From positions 1 through 58,427 of the forward strand of contig CAKTPM010000009.1 in assembly GCA_934591705.1 (NCBI GenBank): 58,427 bases of DNA, given 5' to 3'. Source of the DNA: an uncultured Oscillospiraceae bacterium (GTDB lineage: Bacteria > Bacillota > Clostridia > Oscillospirales > Oscillospiraceae). Under the pieces are notes generated by a model. That model ran no database searches. It was not told the origin of the DNA and saw nothing but the letters and a program-made list of their open reading frames with translations. The position numbers and the translations under genes were made by a program. Positions 17,678-25,665 of this stretch are shown piece after piece (position 1 is the stretch's first letter; each line of letters opens with the position of its first letter).

Positions 17678-19029
17678 AGATCATCATCGTAGGCAACGGC
17701 AAGGTGGGCTTTGCCCTGGCTGCCCAGCTCACCCGGGAGAAGCACAACATCGTTCTGGTGGACCACAAAGGCGCCCACCTGGCCCGGGCGGACGGCGCCC
17801 TGGATGTGATGTGCTTAGAGGGCAACGGCGCCAGCATCCGGGTGCTGGACAGCGCCGGAGTCCGGGGCTCCGATCTGTTGGTGGCCGTCACCGACAAGGA
17901 CGAGACCAACCTGGTGTGCTGCCTCATCGCCAAAAAGCTGGGGGCCAAGCACACCGTGGCCCGGGTGCGCAACCCGGAATACCGGGCGGACGCGGACATG
18001 CTCAAGGCGGAGATCGGCCTGGATATGGTCATCAATCCCGACCTGGCCGCCGCCGAGGAGATCGCCCGGATCATCACCTTCCCGGCGGCCTTCAGCGTGG
18101 AGCCCTTTGCCCGGGGCCGGGCGGACATGATCGGCCTGCAGATCTGCGCCGAGGACACCCTCTGCGGCGTGCCCCTCAGCGACTATATCCCCCTGCGGCG
18201 GATGCCGGTGCTGGTGTGCGCCGCCCAGCGGAGCGGGGAGTACATCATCCCCAACGGCGACTATACCCCCCAGCCCGGGGACAGCGTCTATTTCATCGGC
18301 GAGAAGTCCTGGCTGCTGTCGATGCTGCGCATCCTGGGCCGCAGCGTCAACCGGATACGGGATGTGTCCATCGTGGGCGGCAGCCGCCTGAGCACCTATC
18401 TGGGCTGGGAGCTTCTGCGCCTGGGCATCGGCGTGCGGATCGTGGAGCAGGAGCATGAAAAGTGCCTGGCCCTGAGCCGGCAGCTCCCCAAGGCCATGAT
18501 CATCGAGGGCGACGGCGCCGACAGCGCCCTGCTGCAGCAGGAGAATATCCTGGGCACCGACGCCTTTGTGGCCGTTACCGGCCGGGATGAGGACAACCTG
18601 CTGATGGCTCTCTATGCCCGGCGCAGCGGCGTGGGCAAGGTGGTGGCCAAGATGAACCGCCCCAACTACAGCGAGCTGGTGAAGGACATCGGCCTCGACA
18701 GCGTGGTCTCCCCCAAGGATATCACCGCCAACACCATCACCCGCTATGTCCGGGCCCTGGCCAACAGCGAGGGCAGCACCGTGGAGAGCTTGTACAAGAT
18801 GATGGACGGCCAGGTGGAGGCCCTGGAATTCACCGCCGGGGAAAACCTGCGCATCCTGCACCGTCCCCTCCGGGAGCTGCGGCTGAAGCACGGCATCCTC
18901 CTGGCGGCCATCAGCCGCCGGGGCGACATCATCATCCCCGACGGCAGCACCACCGTGGAGCCCGGGGACCGGGTGGTGCTGGTGACCCACTCTCTCACCG
19001 TGGAGGGCCTGGACGATATCCTGGCCTGA
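17674..19029 (+). CDS. trkA: Trk potassium uptake regulator TrkA
   Basis: Peripheral NAD-binding subunit of Trk/Ktr potassium uptake, 451 residues. Two RCK halves are seen. The first opens KIIIVGNGKVGFALAAQL with a TrkA_C domain near 140-215. The second opens VSIVGGSRLSTYLGWEL, where the GxGxxG is degenerate, and ends in a second TrkA_C domain (GENLRILHRPLRELRLKHG). It is translationally coupled to the YihY gene. No TrkH channel gene lies in the window, so it presumably serves a channel encoded elsewhere. Confidence 0.93.
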   Translation: MKIIIVGNGKVGFALAAQLTREKHNIVLVDHKGAHLARADGALDVMCLEGNGASIRVLDSAGVRGSDLLVAVTDKDETNLVCCLIAKKLGAKHTVARVRNPEYRADADMLKAEIGLDMVINPDLAAAEEIARIITFPAAFSVEPFARGRADMIGLQICAEDTLCGVPLSDYIPLRRMPVLVCAAQRSGEYIIPNGDYTPQPGDSVYFIGEKSWLLSMLRILGRSVNRIRDVSIVGGSRLSTYLGWELLRLGIGVRIVEQEHEKCLALSRQLPKAMIIEGDGADSALLQQENILGTDAFVAVTGRDEDNLLMALYARRSGVGKVVAKMNRPNYSELVKDIGLDSVVSPKDITANTITRYVRALANSEGSTVESLYKMMDGQVEALEFTAGENLRILHRPLRELRLKHGILLAAISRRGDIIIPDGSTTVEPGDRVVLVTHSLTVEGLDDILA

Positions 19030-19041
19030 AAATAGAAGCGT

Positions 19042-19075
19042 AAAAGGACGCAGCCCCGCCGGGGCTGCGTCCTTT
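19042..19075. terminator. Terminator between trkA and the surface-fibre operon
   Basis: AAAGGACGCAGCCCC and its complement with A- and T-runs on the two sides. It ends trkA on the plus strand and the long minus-strand operon starting at 31702. Confidence 0.8.
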
Positions 19076-19091
19076 GTGCTTTTTATGTGTC

Positions 19092-20168
19092 TCACTGGTT
19101 GCGGCGGGTGGCCCAGGTGACCTCGTTGTCCCGGTAGTAGTCGGGCACCGCCGAGTCGGAGGAGCCGTAGATGGGCTTGTTGCCGGTGAGGGTGTCCACG
19201 ATGTCCCCCACGAATTTTGCCAGCAGGGAGCTCTTCTCGCCGTTGTCGGCATCGATGGACATGCTGAACTGCACGCTGCCGCCCACGATGTCATCCACGC
19301 ACTCGGGGTCGTCCCCCTCCATCCAGATAACAACGGTGTAGCGGTCCACATTCCCCACCAGGAACCGCGGCTCGTGGTAGGTGCAGACCAGCTTCTCGCT
19401 CTGGAAGCTCACGCAGCCCGGCTCCGGAGTGCCGTCGGCGGCAGGGGCGGCGTAGATGATCCTCTCGCCGTTGCGCCACACCGCCACCCGCGCCGCCTTT
19501 TCGGCGCCCTTGGCGCTGGCATCCAGGCGGATAACGGCGTCATAATAGGTGTCCTCCTTGCCGGCGTTGCGGACATAGTAGGTGTAGGCCATGTAGTTTT
19601 TGCCGTTGTGGCTGCCATCCACCAGATCCAGGTCCTCCGGCAGGTCTCTGACGGAGATGTTGGTGGCCTTGAAGCCGGCATCCGCCTGGAGGCGAGCGGT
19701 GGCGTTTTCAAAGGCCCCGTTGTCGGCGATGGAAATGCCCTTGCGGTACATCTCCAGGCGGTTGAGGTTGATGGTGAAGTTGCCCATCTTCTCCTGGCTG
19801 AAGGCCAGCAGGAACAAGACCAGCAGCACCAGCAGCAGGGCCGCCAGCAGCAGCCGCAGCTTCCCGAGCCGAAGCAGCGCCGCGCCGAAGCGCCGGGCCC
19901 GGCGCTGGGGCAGATACAGACTGACCACGGTGTCCACATCCACATCCTCGCCGGCCTCCTCCAGCGCCCGGCGGAGGTTTTCCACCCGGACGATGTCCAC
20001 CTTCTCGCCCCGGATGCGGGTCTTGCCCCGGAACAGCCCCGGCAGCCGGCGTCCCTTCGCCGGCGCCGGCTCCTCCGCGGCCGCCGGCATCTCCCGGTCC
20101 AGGCCCAGGGGATCCCGGAGCACCTCGTTTTCTCTATGCTCTTTTTTCTTTTTTCTACCAAAAGCCAT
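19092..20168 (-). CDS. Membrane-anchored camelysin/TasA-like protein
   Basis: A 358-residue protein with a basic, Pro-rich cytoplasmic N terminus (about 1-100), one strong membrane helix (about 105-124) and an extracellular beta-rich domain. The C-terminal part carries YTVVIWMEGDDPECVDD, the same motif found in the secreted SipW-type proteins of this locus. It lacks the AWF-type SipW cleavage region, so it should stay in the membrane. It is the last gene of the c-di-GMP riboswitch operon, 43 bases after the PilZ gene. A role as base or anchor for the fibre is an inference from shared motif and position. Confidence 0.8.
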   Translation of the reverse strand: MAFGRKKKKEHRENEVLRDPLGLDREMPAAAEEPAPAKGRRLPGLFRGKTRIRGEKVDIVRVENLRRALEEAGEDVDVDTVVSLYLPQRRARRFGAALLRLGKLRLLLAALLLVLLVLFLLAFSQEKMGNFTINLNRLEMYRKGISIADNGAFENATARLQADAGFKATNISVRDLPEDLDLVDGSHNGKNYMAYTYYVRNAGKEDTYYDAVIRLDASAKGAEKAARVAVWRNGERIIYAAPAADGTPEPGCVSFQSEKLVCTYHEPRFLVGNVDRYTVVIWMEGDDPECVDDIVGGSVQFSMSIDADNGEKSSLLAKFVGDIVDTLTGNKPIYGSSDSAVPDYYRDNEVTWATRRNQ

Positions 20169-20211
20169 ATTGCAAAACTCCGTCTATTCTCCCCGCCGCC
20201 GGCGAAGGCCG

Positions 20212-20898
20212 TCAAAGGGCAAAGCTCTTTTTGATATGGGCTACATAGTCGGCCAGGGCCTCCCGCTCCGCCGCGTCGGCAAAGCGGAACTGCAGGCCGC
20301 AGACATTCCGCAGAGGGCTGTGGCTGGGGGCCTGGCGGCACCAGCAGACCACGCCCACCATGTCCCGGATGCCCTGGCCGGCGGGGGCGGTGCCCACCCG
20401 GGGCAGAGACAGCCGGCAGACCTCCCCCACCTCAAAGAAGCTGCTGAGGTAAAAGGCGATGCCGCCGTTGCTGATGTCCAGGGAGAGGCCGTCCTCCCAG
20501 GAGATCCGCCCGTCGCTGCCCAGGGGCCATGTGTCCTGCCTGTACTGCAGCCGCAGGGACACCTGCAGGCGCTCATCCGCCCGGCGGAAATACCGCCGGG
20601 GGGCCGCCACCCGGCGGACGCGCCAGCAAAGCCGAATGCCCTCGCGGACCACATCGTCGGCATAGCCGGCCAGGATCATGGCTTCGGGGCCCGGGCCGCC
20701 ATAGCGGATCAGGAGCTTGCGGCCCTCATCCAGCGGCAGCGGCGTTCCCGCCGCCAGGGGCACGGACAGCAGAAACGATGCCTCGTCCAGCTGCCTGTAG
20801 AAGGTGCACACCATGCTGAAATCCGGCTCCTGCCCCGGCGGCGCCTCGAAGGCCACCCGCACCTTTGCGCCGTTTTTTATGTTCATCCGCTCTGCCAT
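20212..20898 (-). CDS. PilZ-domain c-di-GMP receptor, YcgR-like
   Basis: A 228-residue cytoplasmic protein. The N-terminal half (about 5-95) resembles a YcgR/PilZN beta-barrel. The PilZ domain follows with the c-di-GMP ligands RRYFRR at 101-106 (RxxxR) and DISNGG at 141-146 (D/NxSxxG). Both signature elements are intact, so nucleotide binding is expected. The gene sits between an HD-GYP gene (20-base gap) and the anchored camelysin-like gene, inside the operon controlled by a c-di-GMP riboswitch. Its likely job is to pass the c-di-GMP signal to the secretion or fibre machinery; the partner is unknown. Confidence 0.88.
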   Translation of the reverse strand: MAERMNIKNGAKVRVAFEAPPGQEPDFSMVCTFYRQLDEASFLLSVPLAAGTPLPLDEGRKLLIRYGGPGPEAMILAGYADDVVREGIRLCWRVRRVAAPRRYFRRADERLQVSLRLQYRQDTWPLGSDGRISWEDGLSLDISNGGIAFYLSSFFEVGEVCRLSLPRVGTAPAGQGIRDMVGVVCWCRQAPSHSPLRNVCGLQFRFADAAEREALADYVAHIKKSFAL

Positions 20899-20918
20899 AG
20901 CTCTCTCCCTTGCGTTTT

Positions 20919-22955
20919 TCAGATGGAAATTGCCTCGCCGTCCCCATAGACCCGCCGCAGCTTGCTCTCGCAGGCCCGGAAGCTGGCCATCAGGTCCGGA
21001 TTGAATACGCCGCAGCGGCCCTCTGAGATCAGCTGCGCGGCCTCCTCGAAGGAATAGCCCTCCTTGTAGCAGCGCCGGCTGACCAGGGCGTCATAGGCGT
21101 CGGCCATGCTTACCACCTGCACGCCGATCTTCAGGTCCGCACCGGAGAGGCCCTCCGGATAGCCGCCGCCGTCAAAGCGCTCGTGGTGGTGGAGCACCAC
21201 ATCCCGGATGCAGGCCTTGAGCTCCTCCTGCTCGGGCATGTTCAGCCGGTCGATGATGGCCGCGCCGTCGGTGGTATGCTTCTTCATGATGGCATACTCC
21301 TCCGGGGTGTAGCGGCCCTCCTTGTTGAGGATGTAGTCCGGAACGGTGATCTTGCCGATGTCGTGGAGCGTAGAGGCCTGGACATACATCTCGATGCTCT
21401 TGTTTGTGATCTCATACCCGGGGCAGCGGGCCTTCATATCCTCCAGCAGGATGCGGGTCAAAAGCCGCACCCGGGCGATATGGTGGGAGCTTTCGATGCT
21501 GCGGAACTCCACCAGACTGGCCATGGTGTCCAGCATCTGGCCGGTGTATTCCATGACCCGGGCCAGCTCCTTCTTTTTCCGCTCGGCCTCATCGGCCCGG
21601 TGGCCCTCGGTGTCATCCTTTCGCCAGCGCATGAAAAGCCCCGGCCTGTCCTTGACGGCCACAATGGTCTCCCGGTACCAGCGGAAGTCCACATCCCCGA
21701 TGTCCTTGAGGCAGGTCTCCACAATGTAGGGCCCCAGGGCGGTCTTTCGCTGGAGATAGCCCTTTTCCAGCCACCGGAGGTACTCCTCCCGGGACTCCGG
21801 CGCGATGCGCCCGCTCTCCACGCGCTTTTGGATATACTCCGAAAAGCGCTGGGGCATCCGCGCCCGCCGGAAGCCGGTGCCGTTCTCCTCGATATGGAAA
21901 ATCAGGTCCTGATGGGTATTGATCTGGAACACGGCGATGCGGAAGCTCTCCATCATCCGGCTGAGCTCCGTGGCCACCTCGCTGTTCTGGCGGTCCTGGA
22001 GGAACTTTTCCTCCACATCCTCCAGGCGGCCGGTGATCCAGGCGGGGTTGCCGCCGTCGGCAAAGGGCACCGCCCACATGCGGTAATGCCGGAAGGGCGC
22101 GCCGAACACGCCGTCCCGGCGCAGCAGGATCAGGGCCTGCTCCGGCTCCCCCCGGCGCTGCCGCAGCAGATGCTTCACGGCGGCCACGCTCTCGTGGGAT
22201 ACCTCGAAGTCGGCCCGGTCGGAGAGGGTGGCCAGATAATGCCGGGTGACCCGGTCCCCCCTTTTGTCGCCGGGGGTGCGGTGGAGGTACATGCAGTCCT
22301 CCGCCGGGTCGTATTCAAACACCATGTCCCCCTCGGTACGCTCTAAGTGGACGGCCCGGGTCAGCCGCCAATCGATCCCGTTGTCCGCATCCCGCAGCAG
22401 GGCCGTGTCCCGGGGCTTCTGGCTGCCGGTGTCCAGGTCGCTGCACACCGGGCGCACGGAGAGTTCCGCCACCAGGTTGTGCAGCTCCGTATCTGCCGGC
22501 CACTGGACCCGGAACTCGTACCACTTCAGGGGCCGCTCTGCCTCCGGGACATCCTCCGTGCCCAGCTCCCGGGCGCAGAAGATCTCCGTGAGGTTGCTTC
22601 TGCCGCCCTTCACGGCGGCGCGGATGCTCTCCGGAGAAAAGGCGGCGGAAAAGTCCTCCCGCTGCTCCGCCAGCAGCTGGCCGGCCAAGCTTTCCAGCAG
22701 GCGGCTGTAGTGGCCCCGCATGGGCAGGGGCTCCCCGGCAAAGGTATCCTCGCCGGATTCGATCTGGTAGACATCCAGGGTGAGGTTCACCGAGAAGATC
22801 CACCGGTATAAGCGCCGGTAGAGGGCGCTCATGCGCCCGGAGGACAGGGCGGCCCCTTGGGGCCGCCGGGGCAGGCGGCGCGTTTCCGCGGCCGGCTCTG
22901 CCGGCTGCCCCTCCGGGGCAGTTTTTTCCTTTTTCAGCTTGTCGAAAAGTCCCAT
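20919..22955 (-). CDS. HD-GYP domain protein, probable c-di-GMP phosphodiesterase
   Basis: A 678-residue cytoplasmic protein. Residues 1-440 are a long sensory region without an obvious named domain; parts look PAS-like. The HD-GYP domain covers about 470-670: LHDIGK at residues 530-535, HHHERFDGGGYPEGL with GYP at about 598-600, and DAYDALVSRR. All metal ligands appear intact and no GGDEF partner domain is present. The ATG at 22955 is used because the in-frame GTG at 22961 overlaps the ribosome site GGAGGT. It lies in the middle of the riboswitch-controlled operon, so its expression could lower c-di-GMP and close a feedback loop. Confidence 0.9.
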   Translation of the reverse strand: MGLFDKLKKEKTAPEGQPAEPAAETRRLPRRPQGAALSSGRMSALYRRLYRWIFSVNLTLDVYQIESGEDTFAGEPLPMRGHYSRLLESLAGQLLAEQREDFSAAFSPESIRAAVKGGRSNLTEIFCARELGTEDVPEAERPLKWYEFRVQWPADTELHNLVAELSVRPVCSDLDTGSQKPRDTALLRDADNGIDWRLTRAVHLERTEGDMVFEYDPAEDCMYLHRTPGDKRGDRVTRHYLATLSDRADFEVSHESVAAVKHLLRQRRGEPEQALILLRRDGVFGAPFRHYRMWAVPFADGGNPAWITGRLEDVEEKFLQDRQNSEVATELSRMMESFRIAVFQINTHQDLIFHIEENGTGFRRARMPQRFSEYIQKRVESGRIAPESREEYLRWLEKGYLQRKTALGPYIVETCLKDIGDVDFRWYRETIVAVKDRPGLFMRWRKDDTEGHRADEAERKKKELARVMEYTGQMLDTMASLVEFRSIESSHHIARVRLLTRILLEDMKARCPGYEITNKSIEMYVQASTLHDIGKITVPDYILNKEGRYTPEEYAIMKKHTTDGAAIIDRLNMPEQEELKACIRDVVLHHHERFDGGGYPEGLSGADLKIGVQVVSMADAYDALVSRRCYKEGYSFEEAAQLISEGRCGVFNPDLMASFRACESKLRRVYGDGEAISI

Positions 22956-23017
22956 GGGCACCTCCGAAAATCCTCAGGGTTCTATGGCCTCGATCGACAA
23001 GGGCAAACCCGCCCCTG

Positions 23018-23662
23018 TCATTCGTTGGCAGCGTTTTTCTCGCCGCAGGGTGCTGTTTCCTGCGGCGGGCGGCTGGCCTTCAGCTGCCGCAGCGCCTCGG
23101 CCACGGCCTCCTCTTCCTCCCGGCGCAGGGCCTCCCGGGCCAGGCGCACGGTACGGATCAGATTGGATAGGAGCAGCCACAGCAGCGGCACCACGATGAG
23201 CACCGCAAAGATGAGGGGGTTGGCCGCCAGCCGGGACACCGTTCCCAGCGCCTGCGAGGAGAACACCACCTTGCCGATGAGATCCTGGCCCCGGGCCGGG
23301 TATTCATCCTGGGTGGGGTTGGCGTCACCCCGGGTAGTAAAAAGGGTCTGTCCCCCCTGTGTATCCACCTGGGTGACCCGGTGGGTATTCACCGCCCCCT
23401 GGAGCTGGGGGTCCTGGGAATAGAAGGTGATCACATCCCCCACGGCCACCTCCTCCGGGACCACCCGCCGGACCACGATCATCTCGCCGGGGGTATAGGC
23501 GGGCTCCATGCTGCCCGAAACGATGCGGAAGGCGGAATAGCCCAGGATATCCGGGGCCGCGTCCCCCCGGGTCAGCACCGTGCTGAGCAGCACCAGCAGC
23601 GACGCGGCGATCAGCAGAACGGAAAGGCCGTTGACCAGCCAACAAAAAGCTTTCTTACACAT
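23018..23662 (-). CDS. sipW: SipW-like (ER-type) signal peptidase I, copy 1
   Basis: A 214-residue membrane peptidase. Helix 1 is at about 9-31; the catalytic Ser51 lies in SGSMEP and His94 in NTHRV, replacing the usual bacterial Lys, as in SipW and eukaryotic SPC. TRGDANP is the third conserved box. A second helix (about 150-170) is followed by a charged cytosolic tail with EALRREEEEAVAEALRQ. SipW enzymes mature TasA and camelysin-type proteins, and eight such substrates are encoded in this locus. The gene begins 8 bases after the coiled-coil gene stop, which suggests tight coupling. Confidence 0.9.
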   Translation of the reverse strand: MCKKAFCWLVNGLSVLLIAASLLVLLSTVLTRGDAAPDILGYSAFRIVSGSMEPAYTPGEMIVVRRVVPEEVAVGDVITFYSQDPQLQGAVNTHRVTQVDTQGGQTLFTTRGDANPTQDEYPARGQDLIGKVVFSSQALGTVSRLAANPLIFAVLIVVPLLWLLLSNLIRTVRLAREALRREEEEAVAEALRQLKASRPPQETAPCGEKNAANE

Positions 23663-23670
23663 GTACTCCG

Positions 23671-25623
23671 TTATTTCTTATCCTCTCTGCGGCCGCCGGA
23701 GAGGGCTGTGCGCAGGCGGCCGGCCAGGGTATTGGCCGCCGCGCGCTCCTCCGCCCGGGTCCGCAGGTTCTTTTCCTTTTCCAGCTCCCGGCGCAGGGCC
23801 GCCAGGGTCTCCTCCGCCCGGCGGCAGCGTTCCTCCGCCGCCTCTGCGGCGGAGGCGGCCTTTTCCAGCGCAAGGGCCGTCTTCTCCGCGGTGCGGCGCT
23901 CCGCGGCGGCCTCCTTCAGGGCGTCTCGGGCGGCTTGCCGGCTCTGGGCGGCCTTTTCCTCAGCGCTCTGCATTTTCCGCTGGGCAGCGGCTCTGGCCTT
24001 CTCGGCCTCCCGGGCGGCTTGGGTGCTCCGGGCGGCCTTTTCCTCGGCGGCCTGGCAGCGCTGGGCGGCCTTGTCCGCCGCCCGCCGGGACTGCTCCTCT
24101 GTTTTCTGCACCTGCCGGGTCGCCTGCAGCTGGGCGGCCTCGGCCTTTTCCCGGATGCTGCGATCCGCCAGCATCTGGCGCTCGGCGGCGGTCAGATCGG
24201 CCAGGGCCGCCTGCCGCTCCTCCCGGGCGATCCGGCAGGCCTCCTTTTCCTGCAGGAGGGCCGCCTCCAGGTCCTGTCTTGCCTCCAGGCATTCCCGGGC
24301 CTCCTTTTCCGCGGCCACTCTGGCTCTGTCGGCCCGGCGGATACCCTCCTCGCCGCTGCGCACGCTGCGGGCCAGGGCCGTCTCCGCCTCCTCCCGGGCC
24401 TTGGCGGCGGCACGGGCCGCCTCCTCCGCCTCCGTGAGGGCCTGCCGGGCGTCCTGCAATTGGCGCTGGGCCTCCCGGGCTGCCCGACGGGCCTCCTCCC
24501 GGTCGGTCTCCGCCGTATCGGCTCGGTGGGTCTCCCGGGCCAGCTTCTCCTCGGCGTCCAGCTGGGCCTGGGTCACCTCTTGAATGATGACCCTGCGGAT
24601 CTCCACATCCTCCAGGTCGTAGTCCTCCACGATCTGCTCGTCGATGCGCTTGCGGAACTTGGGGCGGATGACCCGGCGGCGCTTGGGAGGGATCGCCGAG
24701 AAGTCCCGGCCGTCCTCCGCGAGGATGCTCTTGAACACCGCGTAGTTGGCGATGAGGTTGCTCCGGAGCTGGATGAGATACTCCTCGTCAAACTCCAGGG
24801 GCCGGTCCAGCTCCTCGATGGTGTAGCCGATGCTGTCATAGCGCTCCAGAAAATTCCACAGCCGGTAGCAGGTGCGGTAATGGGGATCCTTGAGCATGAT
24901 ATTCGTGCGCTGGATGGGACTGCGCACCCGGGCGCAGCCCGCCATCAGCGAGCAGAAGGCGCTGGTACGCAGGGCCATGACCCGGCGGCGCACCCGGTCG
25001 ATGCGCATGAAGACCTCCATATTCTCGCTGTCGTTTTCCGCAAAGCTCTGGCGGTTTTTGATCTTCATCTCCAGCTTGTACTCGATGGTCTCATAGGCGT
25101 CGTCGATGGTGCTCTCCATGGAGAGGGTGTCCACGGTCTCGTCGCCGGTGGACCAGAAGATGAGGTCCGTGCGCTTGTCGATGAAGGTCACCAGCCGCTG
25201 GATCAGGTGGTAGACAAAGCGGTTTTCATAGAGGTCGTAGCTGTCCTCATTGGTGATGTTGAGGATCCGCGTGGGCTGCACCTCACCGTTTTCCGCCGAA
25301 GCGATGAACTGTGTGTTCTGGCTCAGGTGGCGCACGCTCTCGGCGGTGATCTTCTTGGCCAGGGCCACCGGCACCACCTCCTCGGAGGTGGTGATAAAGC
25401 GCCGGGGGTTGGCGATGATCTCGTTGATGGCGTCCAGGCTGTTCTCGATCTCGGTGAGCCATGCCTCGTCCACCGTCTTGTGGAGCACCTTATTCTTCTG
25501 CTGCAGCACCGTCTCCCCGGCCTGGGCCATGGCAAAGAGGTACTGGAAGCAGCGGTCCTTCTCCACCGCGGCGCCGACCTTATTGACATATTTTAAGTAG
25601 AGATCATTGAGTGTGTTCGCCAT
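23671..25623 (-). CDS. DUF2357-like protein with long C-terminal coiled coil
   Basis: A 650-residue cytoplasmic protein. The globular N-terminal part (about 1-360) contains SYDLYENRFVYHLIQRL at 128-144, which resembles the DUF2357 proteins that accompany McrB-like ATPases, though without their nuclease domain. From about 375 to 635 the sequence is an almost uninterrupted Ala/Glu/Arg-rich coiled coil. No signal peptide or membrane segment is present. It lies between the AAA+ ATPase (42 bases upstream) and a SipW peptidase (8 bases downstream). The coiled coil resembles the cytosolic tails of the two SipW enzymes, so it may scaffold them. The DUF2357 relation is by eye and needs a profile search. 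Confidence 0.7.
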   Translation of the reverse strand: MANTLNDLYLKYVNKVGAAVEKDRCFQYLFAMAQAGETVLQQKNKVLHKTVDEAWLTEIENSLDAINEIIANPRRFITTSEEVVPVALAKKITAESVRHLSQNTQFIASAENGEVQPTRILNITNEDSYDLYENRFVYHLIQRLVTFIDKRTDLIFWSTGDETVDTLSMESTIDDAYETIEYKLEMKIKNRQSFAENDSENMEVFMRIDRVRRRVMALRTSAFCSLMAGCARVRSPIQRTNIMLKDPHYRTCYRLWNFLERYDSIGYTIEELDRPLEFDEEYLIQLRSNLIANYAVFKSILAEDGRDFSAIPPKRRRVIRPKFRKRIDEQIVEDYDLEDVEIRRVIIQEVTQAQLDAEEKLARETHRADTAETDREEARRAAREAQRQLQDARQALTEAEEAARAAAKAREEAETALARSVRSGEEGIRRADRARVAAEKEARECLEARQDLEAALLQEKEACRIAREERQAALADLTAAERQMLADRSIREKAEAAQLQATRQVQKTEEQSRRAADKAAQRCQAAEEKAARSTQAAREAEKARAAAQRKMQSAEEKAAQSRQAARDALKEAAAERRTAEKTALALEKAASAAEAAEERCRRAEETLAALRRELEKEKNLRTRAEERAAANTLAGRLRTALSGGRREDKK

Positions 25624-25665
25624 GGCGCACCTCCGAAAACATAGATAGGCAGCTTACCGGCCGGG

